Assembly (NCBI RefSeq): GCF_037044555.1
Contig: NZ_CP146275.1
Coordinates: forward strand, 972,501 to 1,036,500
DNA length: 64,000 nt
Reading direction: 5' to 3'
DNA from: Pelagibacterium nitratireducens
GTDB lineage: Bacteria; Pseudomonadota; Alphaproteobacteria; Rhizobiales; Devosiaceae
The notes under the pieces were generated by a model. It searched no databases. It was given only the letters and a program-made list of their open reading frames with translations, and had not been told where the DNA came from. Made by a program: the position numbers and the translations under genes. Below, piece after piece: positions 34,723 to 43,173 of the stretch (position 1 is the stretch's first letter; every line of letters begins with the position of its first letter).

Positions 34723-35648
34723 GCAAACACCAATTCTGCCGCGATCTTTGTCTTGAGCGCGACGAGCCCTTGCAGGGCACTGGCAATGCGCCGGGGCGGG
34801 TGTTGCTGCTCGCCTGGCCGCGCGGCAAATGGCGAACCCCAAGGTGGGAGTCGGCGGACATGAGCGAACTGCTCGCCGCCTCCATTCACAATGCCGCAAA
34901 AAGTGGTCTGCACGTCGCGCTCGTCGATCGGGTCGGCGACAGCGAGGCTTTGCCGCGTCTGATGGCACAGCCGGAGGGAGTCTTTGCTGACTTTGAAAGC
35001 GAAGCGGCACTGATCGCCGCGATTGACGGCTACGCCGATGGCAAGATGTTTCCCGGCCAAACCGATCCACGCACAACCATTCTTGTCTGCACGGATTCGC
35101 GTCGGGATGCCTGCTGCGCGCGGTATGGCTTTTCGACATACAAGGCACTGGTCGCCATTGCCGATCGGAACAAATTCAACATCGTGCAGGCAACCCATCT
35201 GGGCGGGTGCCGGTTTGCGGCTTCGCTTGTCGTTATGCCCGATCGGCAGCGTTACGGCCGGATGACCGCCGGGCAGGCGCCGGCCTTTCTCGAGGCGTTG
35301 TCGCGCGGTGAAGTCTTTCTTCCCGCCTATAAGGGGCGCACCGACCTGCCCGAGCCCGTTCAGGTGGCCGAGCTGGCGGCGCTCGAATGGGCGGCGGCAC
35401 ACAGTGCCAGCATGCGTCAGGTGCGCGTGCTGCCATTCGAAATGCCAGATGACCCTGTCGAGGGTCACGAACTCACCGTCCGCGCCGCTGTGCGCGATAC
35501 CGAACTCGATATCCGCCTCAAGGCGCAAACCTACATGGTCCAGGGCAATTGCGGCGTCGTCGCCGACGGCGGCGGCAGCAATGTGCTGCGCTGGCGCCTC
35601 GATCACCTCACCACCGTCAAATCCAGATCCCAAGAGAGTTTTTCATGA
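34719..35648 (+). CDS. Sucrase/ferredoxin-like (Suc_Fer, Apd1-type) thioredoxin-fold Fe-S protein
   Basis: A 309-aa soluble protein. It matches the Suc_Fer family in VLLLAWPRGKW, VCTDSRRDACCARYG (122-136) and THLGGCRFAASLVVMPDRQRYGR (159-181). In yeast Apd1 a [2Fe-2S] cluster is held by C-x8-C and H-x3-H. Here C124-x8-C133 is kept, but the second pair reads H160-x3-C164. A cluster with three Cys and one His is thus possible. Family function is poorly known; inside a siderophore importer locus it could be an electron carrier for ferric-siderophore reduction (inference). Coupled by ATGA to the small ORF before it and the binding protein after it. Confidence 0.82.
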   Translation: MSKHQFCRDLCLERDEPLQGTGNAPGRVLLLAWPRGKWRTPRWESADMSELLAASIHNAAKSGLHVALVDRVGDSEALPRLMAQPEGVFADFESEAALIAAIDGYADGKMFPGQTDPRTTILVCTDSRRDACCARYGFSTYKALVAIADRNKFNIVQATHLGGCRFAASLVVMPDRQRYGRMTAGQAPAFLEALSRGEVFLPAYKGRTDLPEPVQVAELAALEWAAAHSASMRQVRVLPFEMPDDPVEGHELTVRAAVRDTELDIRLKAQTYMVQGNCGVVADGGGSNVLRWRLDHLTTVKSRSQESFS

Positions 35649-36604
35649 TCAATCGCCTTCTCGCCACCGGCCTTGCCTCCATGCTGGCCATCTCGCCTGT
35701 CTTTGCGCAGGATGCCCAAACGCTCACCGACGGCACGGGCACCGATGTCACCGTGCCCGCCGATCCCCAACGGGTCGTGGCGCTGCACGATACCTCGCTG
35801 ACTGTAGCGCTGCTCGAACTCGGCATTGTTCCGGTCGGCAGTCACGGTCGCACCGCCGAGAATGCCGCCCCCAATATCCGGTCGGGCAAGCTGATCACGG
35901 GCTATGATTTCGACAATTCCACCATCGAATTTGTCGGAAACCTGCCCGCCGATGTCGAAGCCATAGCGGCGCTCGAGCCTGACCTGATCCTTACCACCGA
36001 CTGGCAGACCGCCGATGTCGGCCAGCTTCGCGCCATTGCGCCCACCTATGTCTTTCCCATCTCGACAATGGATGATTTCGACGTTTACCGGACCATTGCC
36101 GAAGTGACCGGCACCACCGATGTGCTCGACAAGCTCGAGACCCGCTATCAGGCACAGCTGGACATGATCGCGGGCCTGACCGACCCCGCCGAAACGCAAG
36201 TCAGCGTCATTCAGGCCTATGGCGGCGAATTGCAGGTCTGGAATACGTACGGTTCGCTGGGCAAGGTTCTGCGCGATGCCGGCTTTGTCTTCCCCGCAGC
36301 CATCGACGCCATCGAGGGCAATGAGCGCCAGATTTTCTCGGGCGAATCCTACCCTGAGTTCGATGCCGATTTCATCTTCGTCACCTACGCGGCAGAACGG
36401 GGCGAAAGCCCGGCCCAGGCCCGCGCGGCGCTCGACGAGGTTCTGCCGGGCTGGTGCGAGGTGATGCACGCCTGCCGCAACGGTCAGATTGTCTATATCC
36501 CGCGCGAGATCGCCTCGTCGGCGACCTATGATTCCCTCACCGCGCTCACCCAGATTGTCGCGTCCCATGTGGTGGGCCGCGACTACACGCCGCTCGAACA
36601 GTAA
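35645..36604 (+). CDS. Iron-siderophore substrate-binding protein 4 of 5
   Basis: A 319-aa paralogue. Signal peptide 1-20 (ends PVFAQ), then TLTDGTGTDVTVPADPQ, LLELGIVPVGSHGRT and ALEPDLILTTDWQT. C-terminal WCEVMHACRNGQ keeps the Cys pair. Most similar to copy 5: both share SHGRT, the YDFDNS/VDFDNS stretch, and FVGNLP. The ATG at 35645 overlaps the ferredoxin-like stop by ATGA, tying the two products in translation. Confidence 0.92.
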   Translation: MINRLLATGLASMLAISPVFAQDAQTLTDGTGTDVTVPADPQRVVALHDTSLTVALLELGIVPVGSHGRTAENAAPNIRSGKLITGYDFDNSTIEFVGNLPADVEAIAALEPDLILTTDWQTADVGQLRAIAPTYVFPISTMDDFDVYRTIAEVTGTTDVLDKLETRYQAQLDMIAGLTDPAETQVSVIQAYGGELQVWNTYGSLGKVLRDAGFVFPAAIDAIEGNERQIFSGESYPEFDADFIFVTYAAERGESPAQARAALDEVLPGWCEVMHACRNGQIVYIPREIASSATYDSLTALTQIVASHVVGRDYTPLEQ

Positions 36605-36627
36605 AATAGAAACCGGGGGATCAAATC

Positions 36628-37587
36628 ATGAGCCTAGTGAGATCAATCATTGCAATTGGCGCGATCGTTTTCGCCGCGCCGGTGCTGGCGCAGGAAACGC
36701 GCAGCTTTACCGACGATGCCGGGAGGATAGTGGAGATCCCGGCCGATCCTCAGCGCATCGCGTCGCTGCAGGATCTTTCGATCACCATTCCGCTGATCGA
36801 ACTCGGTGTCCATCCGGTCGCCAGTCACGGACGGACCACCGAGACGGGCGAGGGGTTCATCCGCTCGTCCAAGGTCTTGACCGGCGTCGATTTCGACAAT
36901 TCCGACATTGCCTTTGTGGGCAATCTGCCGGTCGACATCGAAGCCGTCGCCGCAACCGAGCCGGACCTGATCATCACGACCCCGTGGCAGACCGCCCCGG
37001 TGGAACAGCTCGAAGCCATCGCGCCGACCATCGTGCTCGATGACACGGTGCGCGGCGATTTCGGCATGTATGAAGCGCTGGCCGAAATTACCGGCACGAC
37101 CGATACGCTGGCCATTCTTGAGGGCCGGTATGACAGCCAGATCGAGCAGATCCGGCGCCTGATCGACACCGGGTCGATCTCGGTCAATGTCATCCAGGGC
37201 GTAAATGGGGAAGTTTTGTCCTGGCACACCTATGGCGGTTTGGGGCGCGTGCTGCGCGATGCGGGATTTGCATTTCCCGAGCGTGTCGATGCCATCCCCG
37301 AGGGCGAATTCGCGCGCATGAGTGCGGAGGCGTTGCCCGAACTCGATGCCGATTTCCTGTTCGTCACCTACCGCACCGATGCATTGGAAACCCTGGAAGA
37401 CGCGTTCGGGCATCTTGAACAGGTTCTGCCCAATTTCTGCGATTTCCTGCATGCTTGCCGGGAAAACCAGATGATCGTCATGCCGCGCGAGGAGGCGTCG
37501 GCCTCGTCCTATTATGCGCTGGGCGTCATGGCCTATACGGTCATTTCCCATATCAGCGGACGCCGGTTCGAGCCGCTGGCCGAATAG
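36628..37587 (+). CDS. Iron-siderophore substrate-binding protein 5 of 5
   Basis: A 319-aa paralogue: signal peptide 1-22 (ends PVLAQ), then TRSFTDDAGRIVEIPADPQ, LIELGVHPVASHGRT, TEPDLIITTPWQT and FCDFLHACRENQ. Closest to copy 4, so a recent duplication is likely, but nucleotide identity is clearly not complete. A terminator-like hairpin follows. End of the siderophore locus. Confidence 0.92.
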   Translation: MSLVRSIIAIGAIVFAAPVLAQETRSFTDDAGRIVEIPADPQRIASLQDLSITIPLIELGVHPVASHGRTTETGEGFIRSSKVLTGVDFDNSDIAFVGNLPVDIEAVAATEPDLIITTPWQTAPVEQLEAIAPTIVLDDTVRGDFGMYEALAEITGTTDTLAILEGRYDSQIEQIRRLIDTGSISVNVIQGVNGEVLSWHTYGGLGRVLRDAGFAFPERVDAIPEGEFARMSAEALPELDADFLFVTYRTDALETLEDAFGHLEQVLPNFCDFLHACRENQMIVMPREEASASSYYALGVMAYTVISHISGRRFEPLAE

Positions 37588-37594
37588 ATGATCG

Positions 37595-37618
37595 GGTCCG
37601 CCGGGAAAGCGGCGGACC
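37595..37618. terminator. Bidirectional terminator-like hairpin between SBP5 and arsH
   Basis: GGTCCGCCG, loop GGAAAG, CGGCGGACC: a perfect nine-base stem followed by TT, between convergent genes only 40 bases apart. Confidence 0.7.
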
Positions 37619-37627
37619 TTCATGCCC

Positions 37628-38347
37628 TCAGATCGAGCGCTGATTGACGCGCTCGGCCACCGCCTCAGCGCTTTCGACCCGTTCGGAATAGCGATCCACC
37701 AGATAGTCGGCCCGATCGCGCACCAGGAGGGTGAATTTGACCAGTTCCTCCATCACATCGACGATGCGGTTGTAAAACGGCGAGGGGCGCATGCGCCCGG
37801 CCTCGTCGAATTCGTTGAAGGCCTTGGGCACCGAGGACTGGTTGGGGATGGTGACCATGCGCATCCAGCGGCCCAGAATGCGCAACTGGTTGACGGCATT
37901 GAAGGACTGGCTGCCGCCATTGACCTGCATCACGGCCAGCGTCCGCCCTTGCGTGGGCCGTACACCGCCCATCGAGAGCGGGAGCCAGTCGATCTGGGAT
38001 TTCATGACGCCCGACATTGCCCCGTGCCGCTCGGGCGAGCACCAGACCATGCCTTCGGACCACAGCGCCAGTTCGCGCAGTTCGACGACCTTGGGATGGT
38101 CCTTGGGCGCGCCGTCGGGCAGGGGCAGACCCTCGGGGTTGAAAATGCGCGTCTCGGCCCCGAACCGGCGCAGGATGCGGGCGGCCTCCTCTGTCGCGAA
38201 ACGCGAATAGGAGCGCTCGCGCAAAGACCCGTAAAGCAGCAGGATTCGCGGAGCGTGCTCCTTGTGTTGCGGAGAGAGCAGCGCCGTTTCGTCGATGGGG
38301 TGAAATTGCTCCTCGGCGAGCGCGGGGAAATTATCGATTTCAGACAA
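37628..38347 (-). CDS. arsH: ArsH, NADPH-dependent organoarsenical oxidase/FMN reductase
   Basis: A 239-aa flavodoxin-fold protein. The FMN-binding signature [16 protein letters not shown] lies near 35-50 and [20 protein letters not shown] near 105-125, both diagnostic of ArsH, which oxidises trivalent organoarsenicals. The start is taken as TTG 38347, eight bases inside the end of arsC, because the N-terminus then fits ArsH length ([14 protein letters not shown]) and no ATG is available nearby. Last gene of the ars operon. Confidence 0.93.
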   Translation of the reverse strand: MSEIDNFPALAEEQFHPIDETALLSPQHKEHAPRILLLYGSLRERSYSRFATEEAARILRRFGAETRIFNPEGLPLPDGAPKDHPKVVELRELALWSEGMVWCSPERHGAMSGVMKSQIDWLPLSMGGVRPTQGRTLAVMQVNGGSQSFNAVNQLRILGRWMRMVTIPNQSSVPKAFNEFDEAGRMRPSPFYNRIVDVMEELVKFTLLVRDRADYLVDRYSERVESAEAVAERVNQRSI

Positions 38348-38762
38348 TGCGCTTTCCGTTTCCGTCGATGACGATCTCTCCGTCTTCCTTGGTGAAGGGC
38401 CCGATATCGGGGTTGGGGAGGATATCGAGCACCAGTTCGGAGGGGCGGCATTGGCGCACACCCTTTTCTGTCACAACGAACGGACGATTGATAAGGATCG
38501 GGTGGGCCAGCATGGCGTCGATCAATGCTTCGTCGGCGACCGAAGGATCATCGAGACCGAGTTGGGTATAGGGCGCTTCTTTTTTCCGCATGGCCTCGCG
38601 GACCGAAAGGCCCGACCGCGTGATGAGATCGACAAGCGTTTCGCGGCTCGGCGGGGTCTTGAGATATTGGATGATCTCCGGCTCTTCGCCCGACTGACGG
38701 ATCATGGCGAGCGTATTGCGCGAGGTGCCGCAATCGGGGTTGTGGTAGATGGTGATGGCCAA
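38340..38762 (-). CDS. arsC: Arsenate reductase, glutaredoxin-coupled ArsC type
   Basis: A 140-aa thioredoxin-fold arsenate reductase with catalytic Cys11 in [13 protein letters not shown] and the family Arg in [15 protein letters not shown]. It reduces arsenate to arsenite with glutathione and glutaredoxin. Start TTG 38762 lies one base from the acr3 stop and yields the canonical N-terminus [11 protein letters not shown]. The operon also contains an unrelated LMW-phosphatase-type reductase. Confidence 0.93.
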   Translation of the reverse strand: MAITIYHNPDCGTSRNTLAMIRQSGEEPEIIQYLKTPPSRETLVDLITRSGLSVREAMRKKEAPYTQLGLDDPSVADEALIDAMLAHPILINRPFVVTEKGVRQCRPSELVLDILPNPDIGPFTKEDGEIVIDGNGKRIV

Positions 38763-38763
38763 T

Positions 38764-39831
38764 TCAGACCTCCGTAAAGTGATGCCGGGTGCGGTTGGCG
38801 AGGGCAACAAGCGAGAGCATGACCGGGACTTCAACCAGCACACCGACCACGGTGGCCAGCGCGGCGCCGGAATTGAGACCGAAGAGCGAAATGGCCACGG
38901 CCACCGCCAATTCGAAAAAGTTCGATGTTCCGATCAGGGCGCAGGGCGCGGCGATATTGAAAGGCACCTTCCACTTCCAGGCGGCCCAATAGGTGATGCC
39001 GAAAATGCCGTAGGACTGGATGAGAAGGGGTATGGCGATCAAAACGATGACCAGCGGATTGGCAAGGATCGTCTGCCCCTGAAAGCCGAACAACAGGACC
39101 ACGGTCGCCAAAAGTCCGATAATTGAGGCGGGCTTTATGCGCGCATTAAAGGCGTCGATGCGGCGGGTGTCGGTCGGGTCGCCGCGCAGAAGGATCTGGC
39201 GGGTGATGGCGCCGGCGATCAGCGGCAGGATGACGTACAGCCCGACCGAGAGCAGCAAGGTCTCCCACGGCACGGTGATCTCGGTAAGGCCGAGCAGCAC
39301 CGCGACAATGGGCGCGAAGGCGACCACCATGATGGCGTCGTTCACCGAAACCTGGACGAGGGTGTAGTTGGGATCGCCCTTGGTCAGTTGCGACCAGACG
39401 AACACCATGGCGGTGCAGGGGGCGGCGCCCAGAAGGATCAGGCCGGCGATATATTGCTGCGCATCGGCCGGATCGATCAGCGGCGCAAAGATCACATTGA
39501 AGAACAGGACCGCGAGCAGGGCCATGGAAAACGGCTTGATGAGCCAATTGACCACGAGGGTCAGCACAAGCCCCTTGGGTTGCCTGCCGACCTGACCGAT
39601 GGCGGTGAAATCGACGGCGACCATCATGGGATAGACCATGGCCCAGATGAGCACGGCGACGACGAAATTGACCGAGGCATATTCGAGGCCCGCAAGCGCT
39701 ACAAACAGGCCGGGAATGAGATTGCCGAGCACGATCCCGGCAACGATGCAGGCTGCAACCCAGACCGAGAGCCATTTTTCGAAAAAGCCGATGCCGCCCG
39801 CCGGGGCGGGAGCGCTTGTATCCAATGTCAT
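38764..39831 (-). CDS. Arsenite efflux transporter, ACR3 family
   Basis: A 355-aa membrane protein with ten helices. The ACR3 catalytic Cys is in [20 protein letters not shown] near residue 138 and the second signature is [14 protein letters not shown]. It exports arsenite made by the two reductases. ATG start 39831, five bases from the upstream gene stop. Confidence 0.95.
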   Translation of the reverse strand: MTLDTSAPAPAGGIGFFEKWLSVWVAACIVAGIVLGNLIPGLFVALAGLEYASVNFVVAVLIWAMVYPMMVAVDFTAIGQVGRQPKGLVLTLVVNWLIKPFSMALLAVLFFNVIFAPLIDPADAQQYIAGLILLGAAPCTAMVFVWSQLTKGDPNYTLVQVSVNDAIMVVAFAPIVAVLLGLTEITVPWETLLLSVGLYVILPLIAGAITRQILLRGDPTDTRRIDAFNARIKPASIIGLLATVVLLFGFQGQTILANPLVIVLIAIPLLIQSYGIFGITYWAAWKWKVPFNIAAPCALIGTSNFFELAVAVAISLFGLNSGAALATVVGVLVEVPVMLSLVALANRTRHHFTEV

Positions 39832-39836
39832 AAGGT

Positions 39837-40337
39837 TCAGTCCCGCGTTTTGCCGATAGAGTCGAGCTTGGACTTGAGGGCCAGGCGATCAAGACTGGCG
39901 ATGGGCAGGTTGAGCAGCAAGGAGATGCGGGTGCCCAGATGGCGTGCCGCTTCGGCAAAGGCATAGTGCTTTTCAGCGTCGGTGCCCTCGGCAGCGGCAG
40001 GGTCGGCAATCCCCCAATGGGCGGTCATGGGATGACCGGGCCAGACCGGGCAGGGCTCGTTGGCCGCGTCATCGCAGACGGTAAAGATAAAGTCGAATTC
40101 GGGTGCACCCGGCTCGGCAAACTCGTCCCAGCTCTTGGAGCGGGCAAATTGGGTATCGATCCCCAAATTATTGAGTAGATCGAGCGTAAAGGGATGGACC
40201 TCTCCCTTGGGTTTGCTTCCGGCCGACCAGGCCTTGAACCGGCCCTTTCCGTCACGATTGAGCAGGGCTTCGGCGATGATCGAGCGCGCGGAATTGCCCG
40301 TGCACAGGAAAAGGACGGAGTAGGGGGTGTCAGTCAC
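39837..40337 (-). CDS. Arsenate reductase, LMW-phosphatase (thioredoxin-linked) type
   Basis: A 166-aa LMW protein tyrosine phosphatase-fold protein with P-loop [10 protein letters not shown] (Cys12) and [17 protein letters not shown] carrying further Cys, as in thioredoxin-coupled arsenate reductases. Start GTG 40337, eight bases inside the arsR 3' end, gives the normal N-terminus [11 protein letters not shown]; longer starts would overlap arsR fully. Two mechanistically different arsenate reductases are thus encoded in one operon. Confidence 0.92.
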   Translation of the reverse strand: MTDTPYSVLFLCTGNSARSIIAEALLNRDGKGRFKAWSAGSKPKGEVHPFTLDLLNNLGIDTQFARSKSWDEFAEPGAPEFDFIFTVCDDAANEPCPVWPGHPMTAHWGIADPAAAEGTDAEKHYAFAEAARHLGTRISLLLNLPIASLDRLALKSKLDSIGKTRD

Positions 40338-40689
40338 AGCAGGGTTCCGTGGCGGTTTGTTGCAGACAGGAGAGATTGGTGACCAGCGGGGCGCACACTT
40401 CGGGACGACCGCCGCAGCAATCTTCGAGCAGGAACGCAACGAGATCGCCGGCGGTCTTGAAATTGGCGCTGTAGCGGATGGTCCTGCCCTCGCGCTCGGA
40501 GACGATCAGTCCTGAGCGCGTGAGAGCGGCAAGGTGGCTCGAAATGGTGTTCTGTCGGCCATTGACGGCTTCGGCGATTTCCCCGGCTGGCAAGCCTTCC
40601 GGTCCGATTTTCACAAGGCGCCGGAATATGGCCAGACGGGTGGGCTGGGAAAGTGCATCGAAAGCGTCGAGGGCGTGATCTGTATCCAT
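40330..40689 (-). CDS. arsR: ArsR family arsenic-responsive repressor
   Basis: A 119-aa winged-helix repressor (ALSQPTRLAIFRRLVKIG, NTISSHLAALTRSGLI). As(III) ligands appear to be C91, C92 and C99 near the C-terminus (EDCCGGRPEVC), the arrangement known for Acidithiobacillus ArsR, rather than the E. coli-type site in the DNA-binding helix. Start ATG 40689 lies inside a perfect 15-base inverted repeat and has no ribosome-binding site, so the mRNA may be leaderless. First gene of the operon to 37628. Confidence 0.92.
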   Translation of the reverse strand: MDTDHALDAFDALSQPTRLAIFRRLVKIGPEGLPAGEIAEAVNGRQNTISSHLAALTRSGLIVSEREGRTIRYSANFKTAGDLVAFLLEDCCGGRPEVCAPLVTNLSCLQQTATEPCCD

Positions 40690-40717
40690 ATATCGAGAAA
40701 TATCGATATATGGATAC
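40682..40717. promoter_or_regulatory. ArsR operator: perfect 15-bp inverted repeat overlapping the arsR start
   Basis: GTATCCATATATCGA, six-base spacer, TCGATATATGGATAC. Perfect arms, AT-rich, with the arsR start codon in the proximal arm. A strong candidate for the autoregulatory ArsR site. Confidence 0.8.
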
Positions 40718-40758
40718 AGCGTCAAGTGGCGAATTGCGATCCGGGCCAAGCGTATCGG

Positions 40759-42162
40759 TTAGGCGGTGAGGCCGCCAGCCAAATGAAGTGCAACCCCGGC
40801 CGCTGCACAACCGGCCAATACGGTGACCGGCCCCAGTCCGAACCGGAAGATCGCGATCATCGCCGCAAGGACGAGAAGTGCCGAGAACCAGTTGATGGAT
40901 TCGAGAACGGGTATGTCGAGAGCCAGTCCAAAGCTGGAAAATTCCACAACTTCGGAAAACACGACGTGCAATCCGAACCAGACGGCAAGATTGAGGATCA
41001 CGCCGACGACGGCTGCGGTGATGGCGCCCAGGGCGGCGGTCAGGACCGTGTTGTCCCGCAGGCGCTCGATGAACGGCGCGCCGAGGAATATCCATAAAAA
41101 GCACGGCGCGAACGTAACCCAGGTGGTCAGCAATCCGCCCAACGTTCCCGCCAGCAAAGGCGGCAGCGTTCCGGGTGCACGAAAGGCGCCCATGAAGCCC
41201 ACGAACTGGGTGACCATGATCAGCGGTCCCGGCGTTGTTTCGGCCATGCCCAGCCCGTCAAGCATTTCGCCCGGCGTCAGCCATCCGAAATTCTGGACGG
41301 CCTCCTGGGCGACATAGGCGAGAACCGCATAGGCGCCACCGAAGGTGACGACAGCCATGACACTGAAAAAGCCCGCGATCTGCGAGAACACGTCATCGGG
41401 TCCCAAAAGCGCGAAAAGCAATGCGACCGGGATGAGCCAAAGTGAGAGAATGACAAGGGAGATCCGAAGCGCCCATCGCGCGTCGACACGGGTATGTGCT
41501 GGAGATTCTTCACCGAGCAGCGTGTCGGCATCGGCGATCTGTTTCGCTCCAACCTTGCCCTGATTGATCCTGGGCTTAAAGGCTGGCACCCCGGCTCGCG
41601 CGCCCAAAAACCCGATGATACCCGCTGCCAGAATGATGATGGGAAAGGGAACGGCAAAGCCGAAAATGGCGATAAAAGCCCCGGCTGCTATGGCCAGCAT
41701 CGCGCCGTTCCTGAGCGCCCGGCCGCCGATGCGGATGACGGCCTGAACGACTATGGCGAGGACCGCAGCCTTCAGCCCGAAAAACAGCCCCTCGACAATC
41801 CCGACATTGCCCCAGATGGCATAGATCCAGCTCAGCCCCATGATGGCGACGATGCCCGGTATCACGAACAGCACACCGGCAATGATGCCGCCTGCCGTGC
41901 GATGCATCAGCCAGCCGATATAGACAGCGAGCTGCTGGGCCTCAGGCCCCGGCAGCAACATGCAGTAGTTGAGGGCGTGCAGAAATCGCTGCTCGCCGAG
42001 CCATTTGTGCTCTTCGACAAGAATGCGATGCATCATGGCGATTTGGCCGGCCGGCCCGCCGAAGCTCAAGAGGCCGATCCGAGCCCATATTCTCGTGGCC
42101 TCGGCGAGTGTGGGGTAGGAACGGTTCTGCATGCACGCCCAAAACAGATCAGCTGGTGTCAC
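40759..42162 (-). CDS. chrA: Chromate efflux transporter ChrA (long-chain, two-domain)
   Basis: A 467-aa CHR-superfamily transporter with two homologous halves. Each has the FGGPAG/FGGAY type motif: SFGGPAGQIAMMH near 34-46 and TFGGAYAVLAYV near 274-285; LNYCMLLPGPEAQQLAVYIG and MAETTPGPLIMVTQFVGF are the paired PGP motifs. It exports chromate. GTG 42162 is used; an in-frame ATG at 42132 is an alternative, as no clear ribosome-binding site separates them. Same strand as arsR, but transcribed independently. Confidence 0.93.
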   Translation of the reverse strand: MTPADLFWACMQNRSYPTLAEATRIWARIGLLSFGGPAGQIAMMHRILVEEHKWLGEQRFLHALNYCMLLPGPEAQQLAVYIGWLMHRTAGGIIAGVLFVIPGIVAIMGLSWIYAIWGNVGIVEGLFFGLKAAVLAIVVQAVIRIGGRALRNGAMLAIAAGAFIAIFGFAVPFPIIILAAGIIGFLGARAGVPAFKPRINQGKVGAKQIADADTLLGEESPAHTRVDARWALRISLVILSLWLIPVALLFALLGPDDVFSQIAGFFSVMAVVTFGGAYAVLAYVAQEAVQNFGWLTPGEMLDGLGMAETTPGPLIMVTQFVGFMGAFRAPGTLPPLLAGTLGGLLTTWVTFAPCFLWIFLGAPFIERLRDNTVLTAALGAITAAVVGVILNLAVWFGLHVVFSEVVEFSSFGLALDIPVLESINWFSALLVLAAMIAIFRFGLGPVTVLAGCAAAGVALHLAGGLTA

Positions 42163-42192
42163 GCAGTTTAACTACGCATCAATCGGGCCTGT

Positions 42193-43173
42193 CTATTGCC
42201 CGTTGGTGACAGTGGGATGAAGATCGGCAAGGGCTTGGGTTATCGCGGCCTCCACACCCGGCTCACCCTGCCCATGACCCGCCGTGTCGACGATCCGCAC
42301 ATTGGCATCGGGCCACGCCTTGGCCAGGGCAAAAGACGTGGCCGGCGGGCACAAGAGATCATACCGGCTCTGAACAATGCGACCGGGAATGCCGTCCAGT
42401 CTTGCAGCGTTGACCAGCAACTGGTCGGGCTCGAGAAAGCAGTCGTTGGAAAAATAGTGCGCTTCCATGAAGGGCGAGGTGGGAAATCGTGCGCCCGGAG
42501 CCGGAAGCTTCGACAAATCCAATCGGTCCGCTGGCGGCGCAATCTGGGACAGGATGCGTTCGGCCTGATACCAGGCAAAGGCTGCCGGCCGATGGATTTC
42601 GGGGTCGGAATCGAGGATGCGGCGCCAGTAGGCTTCGAGCGGGGCTGCGCGCTCTGACGGTGTCAGCAGGTCCAGGAAATCGGCATGAAGGCGCGGGTAG
42701 AAATGCGGCATGGCGGTTGAAAACGCCCAGTCGAGTTCGCGGCGCGTGCCCAAAAAGGTAGCGCGCAGTAAAATGGCCGTAACACGGTCCGGATGGTTTT
42801 GCGCATAGGCAATCGCCAGTGTCGCACCCCACGACCCACCGACCACGAGCCAGCGGTCTATTCCCAATGCCATGCGGATCGTTTCGATATCGGCGACCAG
42901 CCGGTCGGTGGAATTGGCCGATCGCTGTGCGTGCGGGGTGCTGCGCCCGGCCCCGCGCTGATCGAACAGGACGGCATGATACCGGCCCGGATCGAACAGG
43001 CGGCGATGGCTCGGTTGGCAGCCGCTGCCCGGTCCGCCATGCAAAAAGAGCACCGGGACGCCGTCGGGATTGCCCACAGTTTCGACGTAAAGCGTATGCC
43101 CTTCGCCGACCGGCAGCATTTGTGTTGTGAGCGGCGTGTGCGGGTCGGCCTTGATCGCCGCCTCATTTTCCAT
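42193..43173 (-). CDS. Proline iminopeptidase-like alpha/beta hydrolase at the end of the pqq operon
   Basis: A 326-aa alpha/beta hydrolase of peptidase family S33. Landmarks: oxyanion HGGPGSGC near 45-52, DQRGAGRSTPHA near 70-81, nucleophile elbow GGSWGATLA near 112-120, catalytic His in DTAGHGQGEPG. It removes N-terminal proline from peptides. Start ATG 43173 lies 11 bases inside pqqE, so translation is coupled to PQQ synthesis genes. It might degrade PqqA leader fragments (inference); ordinary peptide turnover is equally possible. Confidence 0.9.
   Translation of the reverse strand: MENEAAIKADPHTPLTTQMLPVGEGHTLYVETVGNPDGVPVLFLHGGPGSGCQPSHRRLFDPGRYHAVLFDQRGAGRSTPHAQRSANSTDRLVADIETIRMALGIDRWLVVGGSWGATLAIAYAQNHPDRVTAILLRATFLGTRRELDWAFSTAMPHFYPRLHADFLDLLTPSERAAPLEAYWRRILDSDPEIHRPAAFAWYQAERILSQIAPPADRLDLSKLPAPGARFPTSPFMEAHYFSNDCFLEPDQLLVNAARLDGIPGRIVQSRYDLLCPPATSFALAKAWPDANVRIVDTAGHGQGEPGVEAAITQALADLHPTVTNGQ

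Noticed and set aside
31564..37587. Five repeated units considered as a repeat array
   Set aside because: They are diverged paralogous genes, not a CRISPR or DNA-level tandem repeat.
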